This document shows, in pieces, positions 10,752-17,130 of a stretch of DNA of 25,694 nucleotides (within the stretch, counting starts at the first letter, position 1; each line of letters starts with the position of its first letter). The position numbers and the translations under genes were made by a program. The notes under the pieces were generated by a model. It saw only the letters and a list, made by a program, of their open reading frames with translations. It did no database searches and was not told the DNA's origin. Source of the stretch: a virus; the IMG/VR virus record IMGVR_UViG_3300010354_000572, positions 1 to 25,694 of that record; one strand, written 5' to 3'.

Positions 10752-11103
10752 ATGATAATCCTCCTATAGATGCTCCAAGTGCTGTAGCCCATCCTTTACT
10801 TGGTGGTGCAGAAACAGCATTGCCAATTGCACCACCAAGAATAGCACCAAATAAAGTGCGAGATGGATTACAATTGGGATTTGTAACTCTTCCATAATAT
10901 CTTCCGCTATAACCGCTATAATTACATGGAACATTATAAGATTGAGTTTGAACGTTTCCTGGATAATAATTTCCGTAACCATCATATCCACCAGGAACAT
11001 AGACTTCTCGGTATTGAGTACAAACTCCAAAAGTATTCACTTGTTGTGACATTACAGGAGTAGGAAGAAATAAAAGAGAACAGATGAGTAGAAGTTTTTT
11101 CAT
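10741..11103 (-). CDS. Secreted glycine-zipper protein
   Basis: 120 aa, ATG at 11101-11103. Signal peptide at residues 1-19 (MKKLLLICSLLFLPTPVMS, then QQ); a Tyr/Gly-rich middle (VPGGYDGYGNYYPGN, SGYSGRYYGR) and a C-terminal glycine zipper (FGAILGGAIGNAV ... GWATALGASIGGLSFAC) as in the 2TM glycine-zipper family of envelope proteins. Several cysteines in the mature part. Envelope-located product, perhaps altering the host surface; inferred. Alternative frames over the same DNA are open but lack such features. Confidence 0.85.
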   Translation of the reverse strand: MKKLLLICSLLFLPTPVMSQQVNTFGVCTQYREVYVPGGYDGYGNYYPGNVQTQSYNVPCNYSGYSGRYYGRVTNPNCNPSRTLFGAILGGAIGNAVSAPPSKGWATALGASIGGLSFAC

Positions 11104-11152
11104 TTAAGTTGAATTGAATTGAGTTGAAAAAAATTACCACTCTAAATGATTT

Positions 11153-11563
11153 TTAATCGTCGTAGACTCTACACTCTAATGCATCAGGATGACTATCACA
11201 ATAAAGTTCAAGAGGTGATGGGTCATGAGTATCATCAGGATGATTTTCCTGATAAGTCTCTAAAGCAGAAAGTTCATCTGCAGTATGTCTACGCATCTGA
11301 GGTGAAATTGTGGGATTGTCAAGAATTTCTTTGTCTTTTTGAATATGTGAATGAATATCGGACATTGAATTATAAGAGTTTGTAACGTTATTTATTTCTA
11401 CATCACCTTTTCCTTCCAGAGTTCTTACAAATAATTCTGTAAAAAACTCCATCTTTTCTGGTGATACAGAAGCAGGGTTGTAATGAATAGCATCATTCAG
11501 TGCGACCATTTCAATCCATTCTTCTTCTGAAATGTTTGTCATTCTTTTTGTAAAGAAGGTCAT
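11153..11563 (-). CDS. Conserved cyanophage protein, 136 aa
   Basis: Start at ATG 11561-11563 or the second Met eight codons in (MTNISEEEWIEMV). The C-terminal signature SALETYQENHPDDTHDPSPL then ELYCDSHPDALECRVYDD is one I recall from many T4-like cyanophages; the two Cys are conserved in memory. Helical, acidic, no known function. Confidence 0.85.
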   Translation of the reverse strand: MTFFTKRMTNISEEEWIEMVALNDAIHYNPASVSPEKMEFFTELFVRTLEGKGDVEINNVTNSYNSMSDIHSHIQKDKEILDNPTISPQMRRHTADELSALETYQENHPDDTHDPSPLELYCDSHPDALECRVYDD

Positions 11564-11617
11564 GAGACAAGAGAGTAATAATAATATTTAGAAGAAATGT
11601 GTTGAAATGCTGATAAA

Positions 11618-11842
11618 TTAGAACAGACCGCCGAAGAATGAATTGCTTCCTCCTTCTTTTTTCATCATGTCTTCAATTTTATCTGCCATCTCTTCAACTT
11701 TCATGATATAATCAATTGCGGTCATAATCTCAGAGATTTGCTTATTGACAATTGGTTTTTCATTTCGTGCTGCATGTGACAATGCGTTTCTTAGGCATCC
11801 TTGTGCTTCTTCTAAGGATTGACTGACTTTTGGTGAGAGCAT
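11618..11842 (-). CDS. Conserved cyanophage helical protein, 74 aa
   Basis: ATG at 11840-11842. MLSPKVSQSLEEAQGCLRNA (1-20) and a coiled-coil-like stretch (YIMKVEEMADKIEDMMKKE, about 45-63) followed by a flexible GGSNSFFGGLF tail. The PKVSQSLEEAQxxLRNAL start is a familiar cyanophage protein of unknown function. Confidence 0.85.
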   Translation of the reverse strand: MLSPKVSQSLEEAQGCLRNALSHAARNEKPIVNKQISEIMTAIDYIMKVEEMADKIEDMMKKEGGSNSFFGGLF

Positions 11843-11882
11843 AATTTTAAGAAAGTGCTTGAGATTATTTAAGAAATTTGAA

Positions 11883-12134
11883 CTATTCGGTTTTTACTGT
11901 ATGTTTAGAAAGAACATTCATAAGTTCTTTCATTTTTTCTGGTCCAAGAACAATTTCTTCAAAGTTACCATAGTTAGATCTTTTTCCAAAGATATATGAA
12001 ATGGCACAACGAACTCTTTGCCAGAATGGTAATGGTGCAAGATGAATAGAAATAAAACAATATTCCTCATCATCAGAAATGATTAAAATATGTTCGTGAG
12101 AACTACATTCACAAACAAATAAATCACTTGGCAT
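11883..12134 (-). CDS. Conserved phage protein, 83 aa
   Basis: The start is set at ATG 12132-12134, which overlaps the end of the previous gene by 11 nt; a longer frame only covers that gene in another frame. FVCECSSHEHILIISDDEEY (6-25), FISIHLAPLPFWQRVRCAISYIFGKRS and EEIVLGPEKMKEL follow a family found in T4-like and other phages (C-x-C-xSxEH...FWxRVxxAxxYIFGxRS). The membrane-like segment is amphipathic. Function unknown. Confidence 0.85.
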   Translation of the reverse strand: MPSDLFVCECSSHEHILIISDDEEYCFISIHLAPLPFWQRVRCAISYIFGKRSNYGNFEEIVLGPEKMKELMNVLSKHTVKTE

Positions 12135-12645
12135 GTTTTTTGAGTACATAAGAACAACCGTCTTCTGAAGGGGACCATTCGAGTGTATCACCTTCTTGAA
12201 GGTTTGCAGCACTCAATAGATCATCTGGAAATGTAACGTAATATTCACCTGATGGACCATCTACTTCAATTGGAATAATCCATTTTTGATTTGAATGTTC
12301 CTTTTCTGCAGCATCACACATTGCATTCAATTCTTCATCAGTGTATTGTGCTGAATACTTACGATCCTGAATAGTTTGTTCTTTATTCCAGAAATCATTC
12401 CATTTTTGATTGATTTCTTCATGAGATTTCACAACAGTTTCCTGCCATGCTACCTTAAACTTCTTATCAAACTCATCAAGATAATAACCAAGAAATTCAT
12501 GGGCGGCAGACATTAGAGTTTCTGCCTTATCATATTGATGTTCTTGAATACGGTCAATTGCAGTATCAATAATCTCACGGGCAGAAACAATCTTGCACGT
12601 AACCATCTCAAGATCATTCATACTGCTCCATTGCTTAGTTGTCAT
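12124..12645 (-). CDS. Protein with AbrB-like C-terminal hairpin domain, 173 aa
   Basis: ATG at 12643-12645, overlapping the upstream TGA. N-terminal part helical (residues 9-75, including IVSAREIIDTAIDRIQEHQYDKAETLM); the C-terminal 50 residues (WIIPIEVDGPSGEYYVTFPD, DLLSAANLQEGDTLEWSP, YVLKK) have the strand-P-x-x-L-L-x-x-x-L-x-x-G-D-x-L-x-W layout of AbrB/SpoVT-type swapped-hairpin domains. Such domains bind DNA as dimers or serve as antitoxin parts. No toxin is adjacent. The assignment is by pattern only. Confidence 0.7.
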   Translation of the reverse strand: MTTKQWSSMNDLEMVTCKIVSAREIIDTAIDRIQEHQYDKAETLMSAAHEFLGYYLDEFDKKFKVAWQETVVKSHEEINQKWNDFWNKEQTIQDRKYSAQYTDEELNAMCDAAEKEHSNQKWIIPIEVDGPSGEYYVTFPDDLLSAANLQEGDTLEWSPSEDGCSYVLKKHAK

Positions 12646-12817
12646 GAGTTTTGAGTTCCTCTTGAATTGCTTCTTGTATCATAGCAGAAATTTCCTCAGA
12701 TGTCTTTCCGTTAAGGACACTCCATCTACTGTCACAAGGATCCCATTCTATTGTGAACGTGCCGTCTTCATTTTGTATAACCTGAAGGCTATCATTTGTT
12801 TGATTAATTTTAGACAT
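12635..12817 (-). CDS. Conserved cyanophage protein, 60 aa
   Basis: ATG at 12815-12817. QNEDGTFTIEWDPCDSRWSV (15-34), then LNGKTSEEISAMIQEAIQEE. The EDGTFxIEWDPxDxRWSxLNGxTxEEI pattern is familiar from cyanomyoviruses, function unknown. Its stop overlaps the next start. Confidence 0.85.
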   Translation of the reverse strand: MSKINQTNDSLQVIQNEDGTFTIEWDPCDSRWSVLNGKTSEEISAMIQEAIQEELKTHDN

Positions 12818-12827
12818 AAAATAAGTA

Positions 12828-13076
12828 TTAATTAGAGAAAATTTGAATTAGTTTAATTGCTTCTATAATCGCAAAGAAACTACGAATTGTCATCATATCC
12901 CACATTTTTACCTTATAAAAGTAAGGAAAGGATAATAGATTTCCAAATAATCTGAAGTATATACCCAGCTCAACACTATTGAATAAAATTACGGCATATC
13001 CAATAATAAAGAATGTGTTTCCAATAATTCTAAACCAACTGAGAATTATATACTTTGGATGAATAAATCTATCCAT
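12828..13076 (-). CDS. Integral membrane protein, 82 aa
   Basis: ATG at 13074-13076 overlaps the TAA of the upstream frame (TAATG). Three hydrophobic segments are likely: YIILSWFRIIGNTFFIIGYA (9-28), ILFNSVELGIYFRLFGNLLS and MTIRSFFAIIEAIKLIQIF, with a conserved-looking FYKVKMWDM between. I recall similar proteins in cyanophages; function unknown. Confidence 0.8.
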   Translation of the reverse strand: MDRFIHPKYIILSWFRIIGNTFFIIGYAVILFNSVELGIYFRLFGNLLSFPYFYKVKMWDMMTIRSFFAIIEAIKLIQIFSN

Positions 13077-13276
13077 TATTCATCTCTGGGTTTTGATTTA
13101 TTGCATTCATTACAGTAATAAGAAAATCCGTGTTGAAAGTATTTTACCACTTGATAATGCTTCACGTCAAGTGGAAATTCTTGACTGCATTTACTGCACT
13201 TCCTTTTTGTGTTGTTTTCGAACTCTTTTGAGTTCTTTGAGTTCCATTTTAATATTTTTATAAGCAGTTTCTTCAC
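13076..13276 (-). CDS. Zinc-ribbon-like protein with GTG start in an overlapping frame, 66 aa
   Basis: Two CxxC pairs, CSKC (27-30) and CNEC (55-58), are spaced as in a small zinc ribbon (CSKCSQEFPLDVKHY, FSYYCNECNKSK). The only start is GTG at 13274-13276, preceded by GGAGGG at good distance, inside the upstream gene; the two genes overlap out of frame by 86 nt. The basic N-terminal part (KKLLIKILKWNSKNSK) is the overlap. The zinc part itself is free of overlap and looks conserved. Confidence 0.65.
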   Translation of the reverse strand: MKKLLIKILKWNSKNSKEFENNTKRKCSKCSQEFPLDVKHYQVVKYFQHGFSYYCNECNKSKPRDE

Positions 13277-13370
13277 TTATTTTCCCTCCAATTTCCATAG
13301 CACAAATTACATCTACTCTGGTTCCAAAATGTGCTAATGCTTTTTCTAACTCATTTAAATCTTCATACAT
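13191..13370 (-). CDS. Conserved cyanophage protein, 59 aa
   Basis: ATG at 13368-13370 overlaps the upstream TGA by 8 nt; TAA at 13191-13193. MYEDLNELEKALAHFGTRVD (1-20), VICAMEIGGKISEETAYKNI and a Lys-rich helical tail (KMELKELKRVRKQHKKEVQ). The DLxxLEKALAHFGTRVDVICAMEI core is familiar from T4-like cyanophages; function unknown. Highly charged, possibly nucleic-acid-associated. Confidence 0.85.
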   Translation of the reverse strand: MYEDLNELEKALAHFGTRVDVICAMEIGGKISEETAYKNIKMELKELKRVRKQHKKEVQ

Positions 13371-13626
13371 TGAATTTTTTTCCTAAATCGTCAGCAACAA
13401 TATCTATACGACGATCTACCGCTTCAATCGAATTTGAAAGTTCATAAAGACAGTTTGATGTTTCAATATTTTCTTCTTCTAATCTTTTTATATCTAAAAG
13501 CATTCCATTCATCTTTTCTTCCAGAACATTCAATTTCTCTAAAAGTTCTGCTAATACACTTGTATCCTTGTCTTCCATGTAATATCCTTTCATAAAAGGA
13601 AATAATTCAGATAGTCTTGAAATCAT
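13363..13626 (-). CDS. Coiled-coil protein, 87 aa
   Basis: ATG at 13624-13626 with GGAG seven bases before it, overlapping the upstream TGA. From residue 17 the sequence is a continuous heptad-type coiled coil (LAELLEKLNVLEEKMNGMLL, IKRLEEENIETSNCLYELS, IEAVDRRIDIVADDL). Probably a dimeric or trimeric helical protein. Similar proteins occur in cyanophages; function unknown. Confidence 0.8.
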   Translation of the reverse strand: MISRLSELFPFMKGYYMEDKDTSVLAELLEKLNVLEEKMNGMLLDIKRLEEENIETSNCLYELSNSIEAVDRRIDIVADDLGKKFNV

Positions 13627-13796
13627 TTGATAACTCCAGTTTGTTTAAGATAAGCATGATAACGCATAAAAGATTGTAGTCGCACAGGAACACCTAAACT
13701 ACGACAACATTCCTGATATGAAAGAAATTCATACCAGGGAGTGGTTGGATCAAGCGTTGGTAATCCATTCTGGTTTTCTTTCTGGTATTCTAACAT
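13623..13796 (-). CDS. Conserved cyanophage protein, 57 aa
   Basis: ATG at 13794-13796, which overlaps the preceding gene by 47 nt in another frame; TGA at 13623-13625. MLEYQKENQNGLPTLDPTTP (1-20), WYEFLSYQECCRSLGVPVRL, QSFMRYHAYLKQTG. The LPTLDPxxPWYxFLSYxxCC pattern is one I associate with cyanophages. Function unknown. Confidence 0.75.
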   Translation of the reverse strand: MLEYQKENQNGLPTLDPTTPWYEFLSYQECCRSLGVPVRLQSFMRYHAYLKQTGVIK

Positions 13797-14286
13797 AATT
13801 GTCTTTTACCCAACTCTTAGTATTTACATATTTACGATAGGCAGTTATGTCATCAATTGTCTCATCGTATTTAATCTCATCAGGCATTGCTCTCGCAAAT
13901 TTATCCACCATACAATGAATGGTGATAGGTTGTTTGATTTTCTGATGAAAGATTTTCTTTGCTTCAAAGAGAGGTTTGGCACAGGCATGAACTTTATCAT
14001 ACCTTTGATAGTATTCAGTACATAAATGAATTCCATGTGCGATTAACCATGCTAAATTATATTCATTCTTTTCCGCCCAAACAGTACATGGATGATTGCG
14101 AAATGCTCCTTTCTGAGTTGCATAAGGTTCTCCATCTGCCCTATAAATTTGCCCCCAATTATGATACCACTTAGAGTAAATAATGGAGACCATTTGACAG
14201 GTCTCTAAAGGCATCTTCACTACATGTTTATCGGGAAGTTGTCTTGCTGCGGCAAGTGGATTTCTATCAACGGCAAAGATATTCAT
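13750..14286 (-). CDS. Widespread phage protein with DKHVVKM and HPCTVWA motifs
   Basis: 178 aa, ATG at 14284-14286. MNIFAVDRNPLAAARQLPDK then HVVKMPLETCQMVS (1-34), later FRNHPCTVWAEKNEYNLAWL (62-81), LCTEYYQRYDKVHAC and MPDEIKYDETIDDITAYRKY. This invariant-looking set belongs to a family found across T4-like phages and some bacteria, without an established function to my knowledge. Conserved His, Lys, Cys and Trp make an enzyme plausible. It overlaps both neighbours, as part of the long operon. Confidence 0.85.
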   Translation of the reverse strand: MNIFAVDRNPLAAARQLPDKHVVKMPLETCQMVSIIYSKWYHNWGQIYRADGEPYATQKGAFRNHPCTVWAEKNEYNLAWLIAHGIHLCTEYYQRYDKVHACAKPLFEAKKIFHQKIKQPITIHCMVDKFARAMPDEIKYDETIDDITAYRKYVNTKSWVKDNYVRIPERKPEWITNA

Positions 14287-14501
14287 AGCAATTCAAGTTC
14301 ATTTGCGATATTGAGAATGTCTTCTGATTTTACCATATAAGTTCCATCCACCCATTCCTCATTATTACTCACAAGAACACGGAGAACATTAGCAATAGCA
14401 TTATTATTGAGTTTTTGAACTGTAAAATCTACTCGTTTATCTGCGAAAGTAAAATAAAAAGCATTTACAATTTCTTGTGCTACTTCTTTTTTGTTAGTCA
14501 T
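14283..14501 (-). CDS. Small helical protein, 72 aa
   Basis: ATG at 14499-14501; the TGA overlaps the next ATG. MTNKKEVAQEIVNAFYFTFA (1-20) then KLNNNAIANVLRVLVSNNEEWVDG and EDILNIANELELL. It shares a helical ELEAL-type ending with the 14709-14948 protein. Function unknown. Confidence 0.8.
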   Translation of the reverse strand: MTNKKEVAQEIVNAFYFTFADKRVDFTVQKLNNNAIANVLRVLVSNNEEWVDGTYMVKSEDILNIANELELL

Positions 14502-14712
14502 TTTCTTTCATCACAGGATACTCAAATTCTACACCAATCTGTTCTAAAAGTGTGCGGGCAAACATAATCTCACCATAATCAGAACCATCTTCAAAAATAT
14601 CCCAACTGTGTGGTGGATAATTATAATGTGGATTTAGATTATAACAAGTTGGTTGTTCTGCGTATTTTTTGAGAACTTCAAGAAGAAGTTTGAGTTTTTC
14701 GGTGTCAGTCAT
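14494..14712 (-). CDS. Small acidic protein, paralogue of 15161-15394
   Basis: 72 aa, ATG at 14710-14712. MTDTEKLKLLLEVLKKYAEQ (1-20), a variable Tyr/His/Asp-rich middle, and FARTLLEQIGVEFEYPVMKE at the end, identical to the end of the 15161-15394 product; the DNA is identical over 64 bp (14499-14562 versus 15166-15229). The pair arose by local duplication with divergence of the middle. Function unknown. Confidence 0.8.
   Translation of the reverse strand: MTDTEKLKLLLEVLKKYAEQPTCYNLNPHYNYPPHSWDIFEDGSDYGEIMFARTLLEQIGVEFEYPVMKEND
14499..14562. repeat. 64-bp direct repeat, copy 1
   Basis: Identical to 15166-15229, encoding the shared C-terminus of two paralogous genes 667 bp apart. It offers a site for homologous recombination that would delete the two genes between. 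Confidence 0.9.
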
Positions 14713-14948
14713 AATGCCTCCAGTTCAGTAGCAATATCTAAAATTGCCTCACGAATACTTTCATTTCTTGTTTCAAGTGCTTCATCCCACTCTCTATGCC
14801 CCGAAAAACAGGCATAATTTTCGGGGGCAACATTATCAGCAAGAACACGAAGAGCAGCAGCAAAACCCTCTCTAATTGTTCCTCCGTGAGAAAATACTTC
14901 ATCAGCAGCATCTACGATTGCTTGTGCTTGGGGAGAGAGGTTAGTCAT
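14709..14948 (-). CDS. Conserved helical phage protein, 79 aa
   Basis: ATG at 14946-14948. MTNLSPQAQAIVDAADEVFS (1-20), REGFAAALRVLADNVAPE, SIREAILDIATELEAL. The LSPxAQAIxDA...AAALRxLAD layout occurs in many phages and bacteria without a known role. Stops and starts overlap on both sides (8 and 4 nt). Confidence 0.8.
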   Translation of the reverse strand: MTNLSPQAQAIVDAADEVFSHGGTIREGFAAALRVLADNVAPENYACFSGHREWDEALETRNESIREAILDIATELEAL

Positions 14949-15168
14949 AACGATAATTTTTAAATTGAGGGATTTCTCCGCAAACTTTGTTTACAAAATC
15001 ACTACCTTTTGATTGAGTAGTAGCAACTCTACATTCCATATTCTTTGCGTATGCTTGTTGGTATATAATTCGTTCTTGTGCTTCTCCCAAGAAGATAAGA
15101 GTAATATACAGAGCAATCAGGAGAAAAAATCCAAGAGCAAAAGAAAGTTTCAGTTCAATTTTAGGCAT
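14941..15168 (-). CDS. Membrane-anchored small protein, 75 aa
   Basis: ATG at 15166-15168. One N-terminal helix (LSFALGFFLLIALYITLIFL, about 8-27), then a periplasmic-type domain with two Cys (MECRVATTQSKGSDFVNKVCGEIP). Positive residues before the helix predict N-in. The function is unrecognised. Confidence 0.75.
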   Translation of the reverse strand: MPKIELKLSFALGFFLLIALYITLIFLGEAQERIIYQQAYAKNMECRVATTQSKGSDFVNKVCGEIPQFKNYRYD

Positions 15169-15394
15169 TTTCTTTCATCACAGGATACTCAAATTCTACA
15201 CCAATCTGTTCTAAAAGTGTGCGGGCAAAGAGGATTTCACCAAATTCAGCACCATCATCAAAAGCAGTATCATAACTACCATCATAACTTGGACTGTAAT
15301 CGTCTCCATATACATTATAGCAGTGCTTCCTTTCTGCGTATAATTTGAGAACTTTGAGAAGAAGTTTGAGTTTTTGTTCGTCAGTCATCATCAA
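15161..15394 (-). CDS. Small acidic protein, paralogue of 14494-14712
   Basis: 77 aa from ATG 15392-15394 (two more ATGs follow directly; the third gives MTDEQKLKLLLKVLKLYAER). The ends match the 14494-14712 product exactly while the middle (Tyr/Asp-rich, DDYSPSYDGSYDTAFDDG) differs in length and sequence. Function unknown. Confidence 0.8.
   Translation of the reverse strand: MMMTDEQKLKLLLKVLKLYAERKHCYNVYGDDYSPSYDGSYDTAFDDGAEFGEILFARTLLEQIGVEFEYPVMKENA
15166..15229. repeat. 64-bp direct repeat, copy 2
   Basis: Exact match to 14499-14562; see that entry. Confidence 0.9.
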
Positions 15395-15624
15395 TCTCCA
15401 AGAACACCAGACCTTACACTTTCTACACCATCAATATATCCCCTATCATACTCATCACCTGCTCCAATATCATAACCAACACCATATGCTTTATCATAAA
15501 GTTCTCGGGCAAACTTCACAAAGGCATCAAAGTTTCCAGAATACTCCCAACCATCATTCTCATCCCAATCTTCCTCAAAGTGTTCTTTTACAAGTTCAAG
15601 GATTTGTTCGTCAGTCATAATCAA
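15391..15624 (-). CDS. Small acidic protein, 77 aa
   Basis: ATG at 15622-15624 (or the Met two codons on). MTDEQILELVKEHFEEDWDE near the start resembles the first residues of 15161-15394 (MTDEQKLKLL), so the genes may be distantly related; KFARELYDKAYGVGYDIGAG also echoes their FARTLLEQ. Rich in Asp, Glu, Gly and Tyr. Function unknown. Confidence 0.8.
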   Translation of the reverse strand: MIMTDEQILELVKEHFEEDWDENDGWEYSGNFDAFVKFARELYDKAYGVGYDIGAGDEYDRGYIDGVESVRSGVLGD

Positions 15625-15833
15625 GCATCCTCCAAACGAATGTAATTTTCAAGTTGTCGTCCCATCATATCGTGAAAATACGATAATCCCCTATCAAAAA
15701 CAAGAGTATCATAATCTTCTTGTGTGGGTTCGTCTTCCATTTCCATATCCTTCCAAACTTCCAAGAAATCTTCAACGGACATATGATATTCCAGAGGAAT
15801 GTATGCGACTTTGGGAGTGATTGAGTTAGTCAT
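15621..15833 (-). CDS. Small acidic protein, 70 aa
   Basis: The start chosen is ATG 15831-15833, which overlaps the upstream TGA in TGATG form; the longer frame only adds four codons. MTNSITPKVAYIPLEYHMSV (1-20), then EDFLEVWKDMEMEDEPTQED and LSYFHDMMGRQLENYIRLED. Mostly helical. Function unknown. Confidence 0.8.
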   Translation of the reverse strand: MTNSITPKVAYIPLEYHMSVEDFLEVWKDMEMEDEPTQEDYDTLVFDRGLSYFHDMMGRQLENYIRLEDA

Positions 15834-16096
15834 CAGTAAGTCCAAGGAAGAGTTTTCAGTTCATCATCAGTAAATTGAACCCCATCATCAAGTCGTGCTT
15901 CGTTCTTATACAAATACCACTGCTTGAAGTTGGTAACATATCCTCGCAAATCACCATCCTCATCTACAAAATACACAAGAACATCACAATACTTATTTCT
16001 ATCCCAAGTGAGAATGGTGCATTTACGGATGGGTGCTTTTTCAAATTCAATATCACCAAGTCCCTCAATAGGATAATCAGTGTAGGCATCAAGCAT
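15833..16096 (-). CDS. Conserved cyanophage protein, 87 aa
   Basis: ATG at 16094-16096. MLDAYTDYPIEGLGDIEFEK (1-20), APIRKCTILTWDRNKYCDVL, GYVTNFKQWYLYKN. I recall the AYTDYPxxxLGDxxxxxAPIRKCxIxxxDxNKYC start from cyanomyoviruses. First gene of the long operon driven by module R. Function unknown. Confidence 0.85.
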   Translation of the reverse strand: MLDAYTDYPIEGLGDIEFEKAPIRKCTILTWDRNKYCDVLVYFVDEDGDLRGYVTNFKQWYLYKNEARLDDGVQFTDDELKTLPWTY

Positions 16097-16121
16097 TTGG
16101 AGTTCCTTTGTGTATGAGAGT

Positions 16122-16180
16122 ATTATAAGGCAAAACCACCTCCTTGTGGGAAGTGGTGTGCCAGTTCTTCAAGTGTCCCT
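16122..16180 (-). promoter_or_regulatory. Promoter-terminator module R
   Basis: Right half TGGCACA (16157-16163), left GACA (16174-16180), spacer hairpin CCAC-TCC/GGA-GTGG, -10 TATAAT at 16122-16127, spacing 29. The segment 16117-16177 is identical to 17067-17127 (module S). It drives the roughly 6-kb operon down to 10161. Confidence 0.8.
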
Positions 16181-16321
16181 CTTCTTCCATTTGAGGGGTG
16201 GTGGTGTTGTTGGTTTGTTTCGGTTCTCATATAATACTCCACCCAACCAAAAAACACCAGGAGCAACTTCTATTTCTTTTGAGAATAAGAATTTGAGTAG
16301 AGTTTTAATCATTTCAATCAT
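16169..16321 (-). CDS. Small protein with basic, proline-rich tail, 50 aa
   Basis: ATG at 16319-16321 overlaps the upstream TAA (TAATG); TGA at 16169-16171 inside module R. MIEMIKTLLKFLFSKEIEVA (1-20) is an amphipathic helix, then GVFWLGGVLY and a KPTTPPPLKWKKRD tail. Possibly membrane-peripheral. Function unknown. Confidence 0.65.
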   Translation of the reverse strand: MIEMIKTLLKFLFSKEIEVAPGVFWLGGVLYENRNKPTTPPPLKWKKRDT

Positions 16322-16521
16322 TATTCAGTCCATTCACGAAGGTCTACAATTTTATACCAATCACAACTCCATTCCCATCCATTTACGGTATATCCTTTGG
16401 GTTTTTTGGGTTCTACTTGTGCCCTTGCTTCTTCATAGGTAGAGAAACACCCAATCCAATCACCAGTATCCCTAGAAGGGTAAAAATTTTCTCCAGCAAT
16501 CAGCAAATAAGGTTTATTCAT
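16321..16521 (-). CDS. Conserved phage protein, 66 aa
   Basis: The start is taken at ATG 16519-16521, overlapping the stop of the previous gene. MNKPYLLIAGENFYPSRDTG (1-20), DWIGCFSTYEEARAQV, WYKIVDLREW. The YLLIAGxxxYP...FxTYEEA...W..IVDLREW layout is widespread in phages that infect cyanobacteria and other hosts; role unknown. Confidence 0.85.
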   Translation of the reverse strand: MNKPYLLIAGENFYPSRDTGDWIGCFSTYEEARAQVEPKKPKGYTVNGWEWSCDWYKIVDLREWTE

Positions 16522-16703
16522 TTCCGTGCCTCCAAGCAAATAGAACAAAGACAATCATCAGTTTTAGGAACTCTATACATTATGTGATTACCAGAACAAC
16601 AATCCCTATCACCACATTTCATACAATTATCACAAACCCACTCTTTTTGGTTGCGACACTTGACAAAATCTTCAAGAGTGTATTGTTGGAGAATAGAGGT
16701 CAT
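16518..16703 (-). CDS. Cysteine-rich, probably zinc-binding protein, 61 aa
   Basis: ATG at 16701-16703; TGA overlaps the next ATG. Nine cysteines, including CDNCMKCGDRDCC (24-36) and CLCSIC (51-56), enough for two zinc sites. Small zinc-binding proteins of this kind often contact nucleic acid or protein partners; the partner is unknown. Confidence 0.75.
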   Translation of the reverse strand: MTSILQQYTLEDFVKCRNQKEWVCDNCMKCGDRDCCSGNHIMYRVPKTDDCLCSICLEARK

Positions 16704-16712
16704 TTCAGTTCC

Positions 16713-17042
16713 TCAAAACTTGTCTTCAATATCTTGTTGTGTTGCTACTTCCACATTAGGATAACTCACATCCTCATAATCACCAAAATCAAAATCCATA
16801 ATCAGTTTTGAGGCAACATTATCACACAGATAATCAGCAAAAATGTTAGGGTCAAGTTCCCCCTCATCTGTAAGCATATCATCATTCTTATGCTTTTCGG
16901 GGTCAAACCTCACATAAAAAGTTACTTTATAACCTTTTAGATTTTTTAGATTATCTTTGTGTTTTTCTTGTTCCTTATGTTTCTGGATTTGAAGTTGAAG
17001 TTCGTTGATTTGGTCTTCAGTCAGTTGAGAGAGGTCAATCAT
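16713..17042 (-). CDS. Acidic protein with N-terminal coiled coil, 109 aa
   Basis: ATG at 17040-17042. Residues 5-35 form a charged helix (LTEDQINELQLQIQKHKEQE); the rest is alpha/beta (GYKVTFYVRFDPEKH, DYLCDNVASKLIMDFDFGDY). Unrecognised. First gene behind module S. Confidence 0.8.
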   Translation of the reverse strand: MIDLSQLTEDQINELQLQIQKHKEQEKHKDNLKNLKGYKVTFYVRFDPEKHKNDDMLTDEGELDPNIFADYLCDNVASKLIMDFDFGDYEDVSYPNVEVATQQDIEDKF

Positions 17043-17071
17043 TTCAGTTCCATTTGGTTGCTTACGAGAGT

Positions 17072-17130
17072 ATTATAAGGCAAAACCACCTCCTTGTGGG
17101 AAGTGGTGTGCCAGTTCTTCAAGTGTCCTT
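17072..17130 (-). promoter_or_regulatory. Promoter-terminator module S
   Basis: Identical to module R over 61 bp (17067-17127): right half 17107-17113, left half 17124-17130, -10 TATAAT at 17072-17077, spacing 29. The TAA of the phosphoesterase gene is immediately upstream. Confidence 0.8.

Noticed and set aside
10764-11030. 88-residue minus-strand frame inside the glycine-zipper gene
   Set aside because: The other frame has a signal peptide and glycine zipper; this one is only its shifted reading.
13750-14286. Pyrimidine-dimer glycosylase (T4 endonuclease V type)
   Set aside because: Some database names suggest it, but the endonuclease V N-terminal motifs are not visible; left as unknown.
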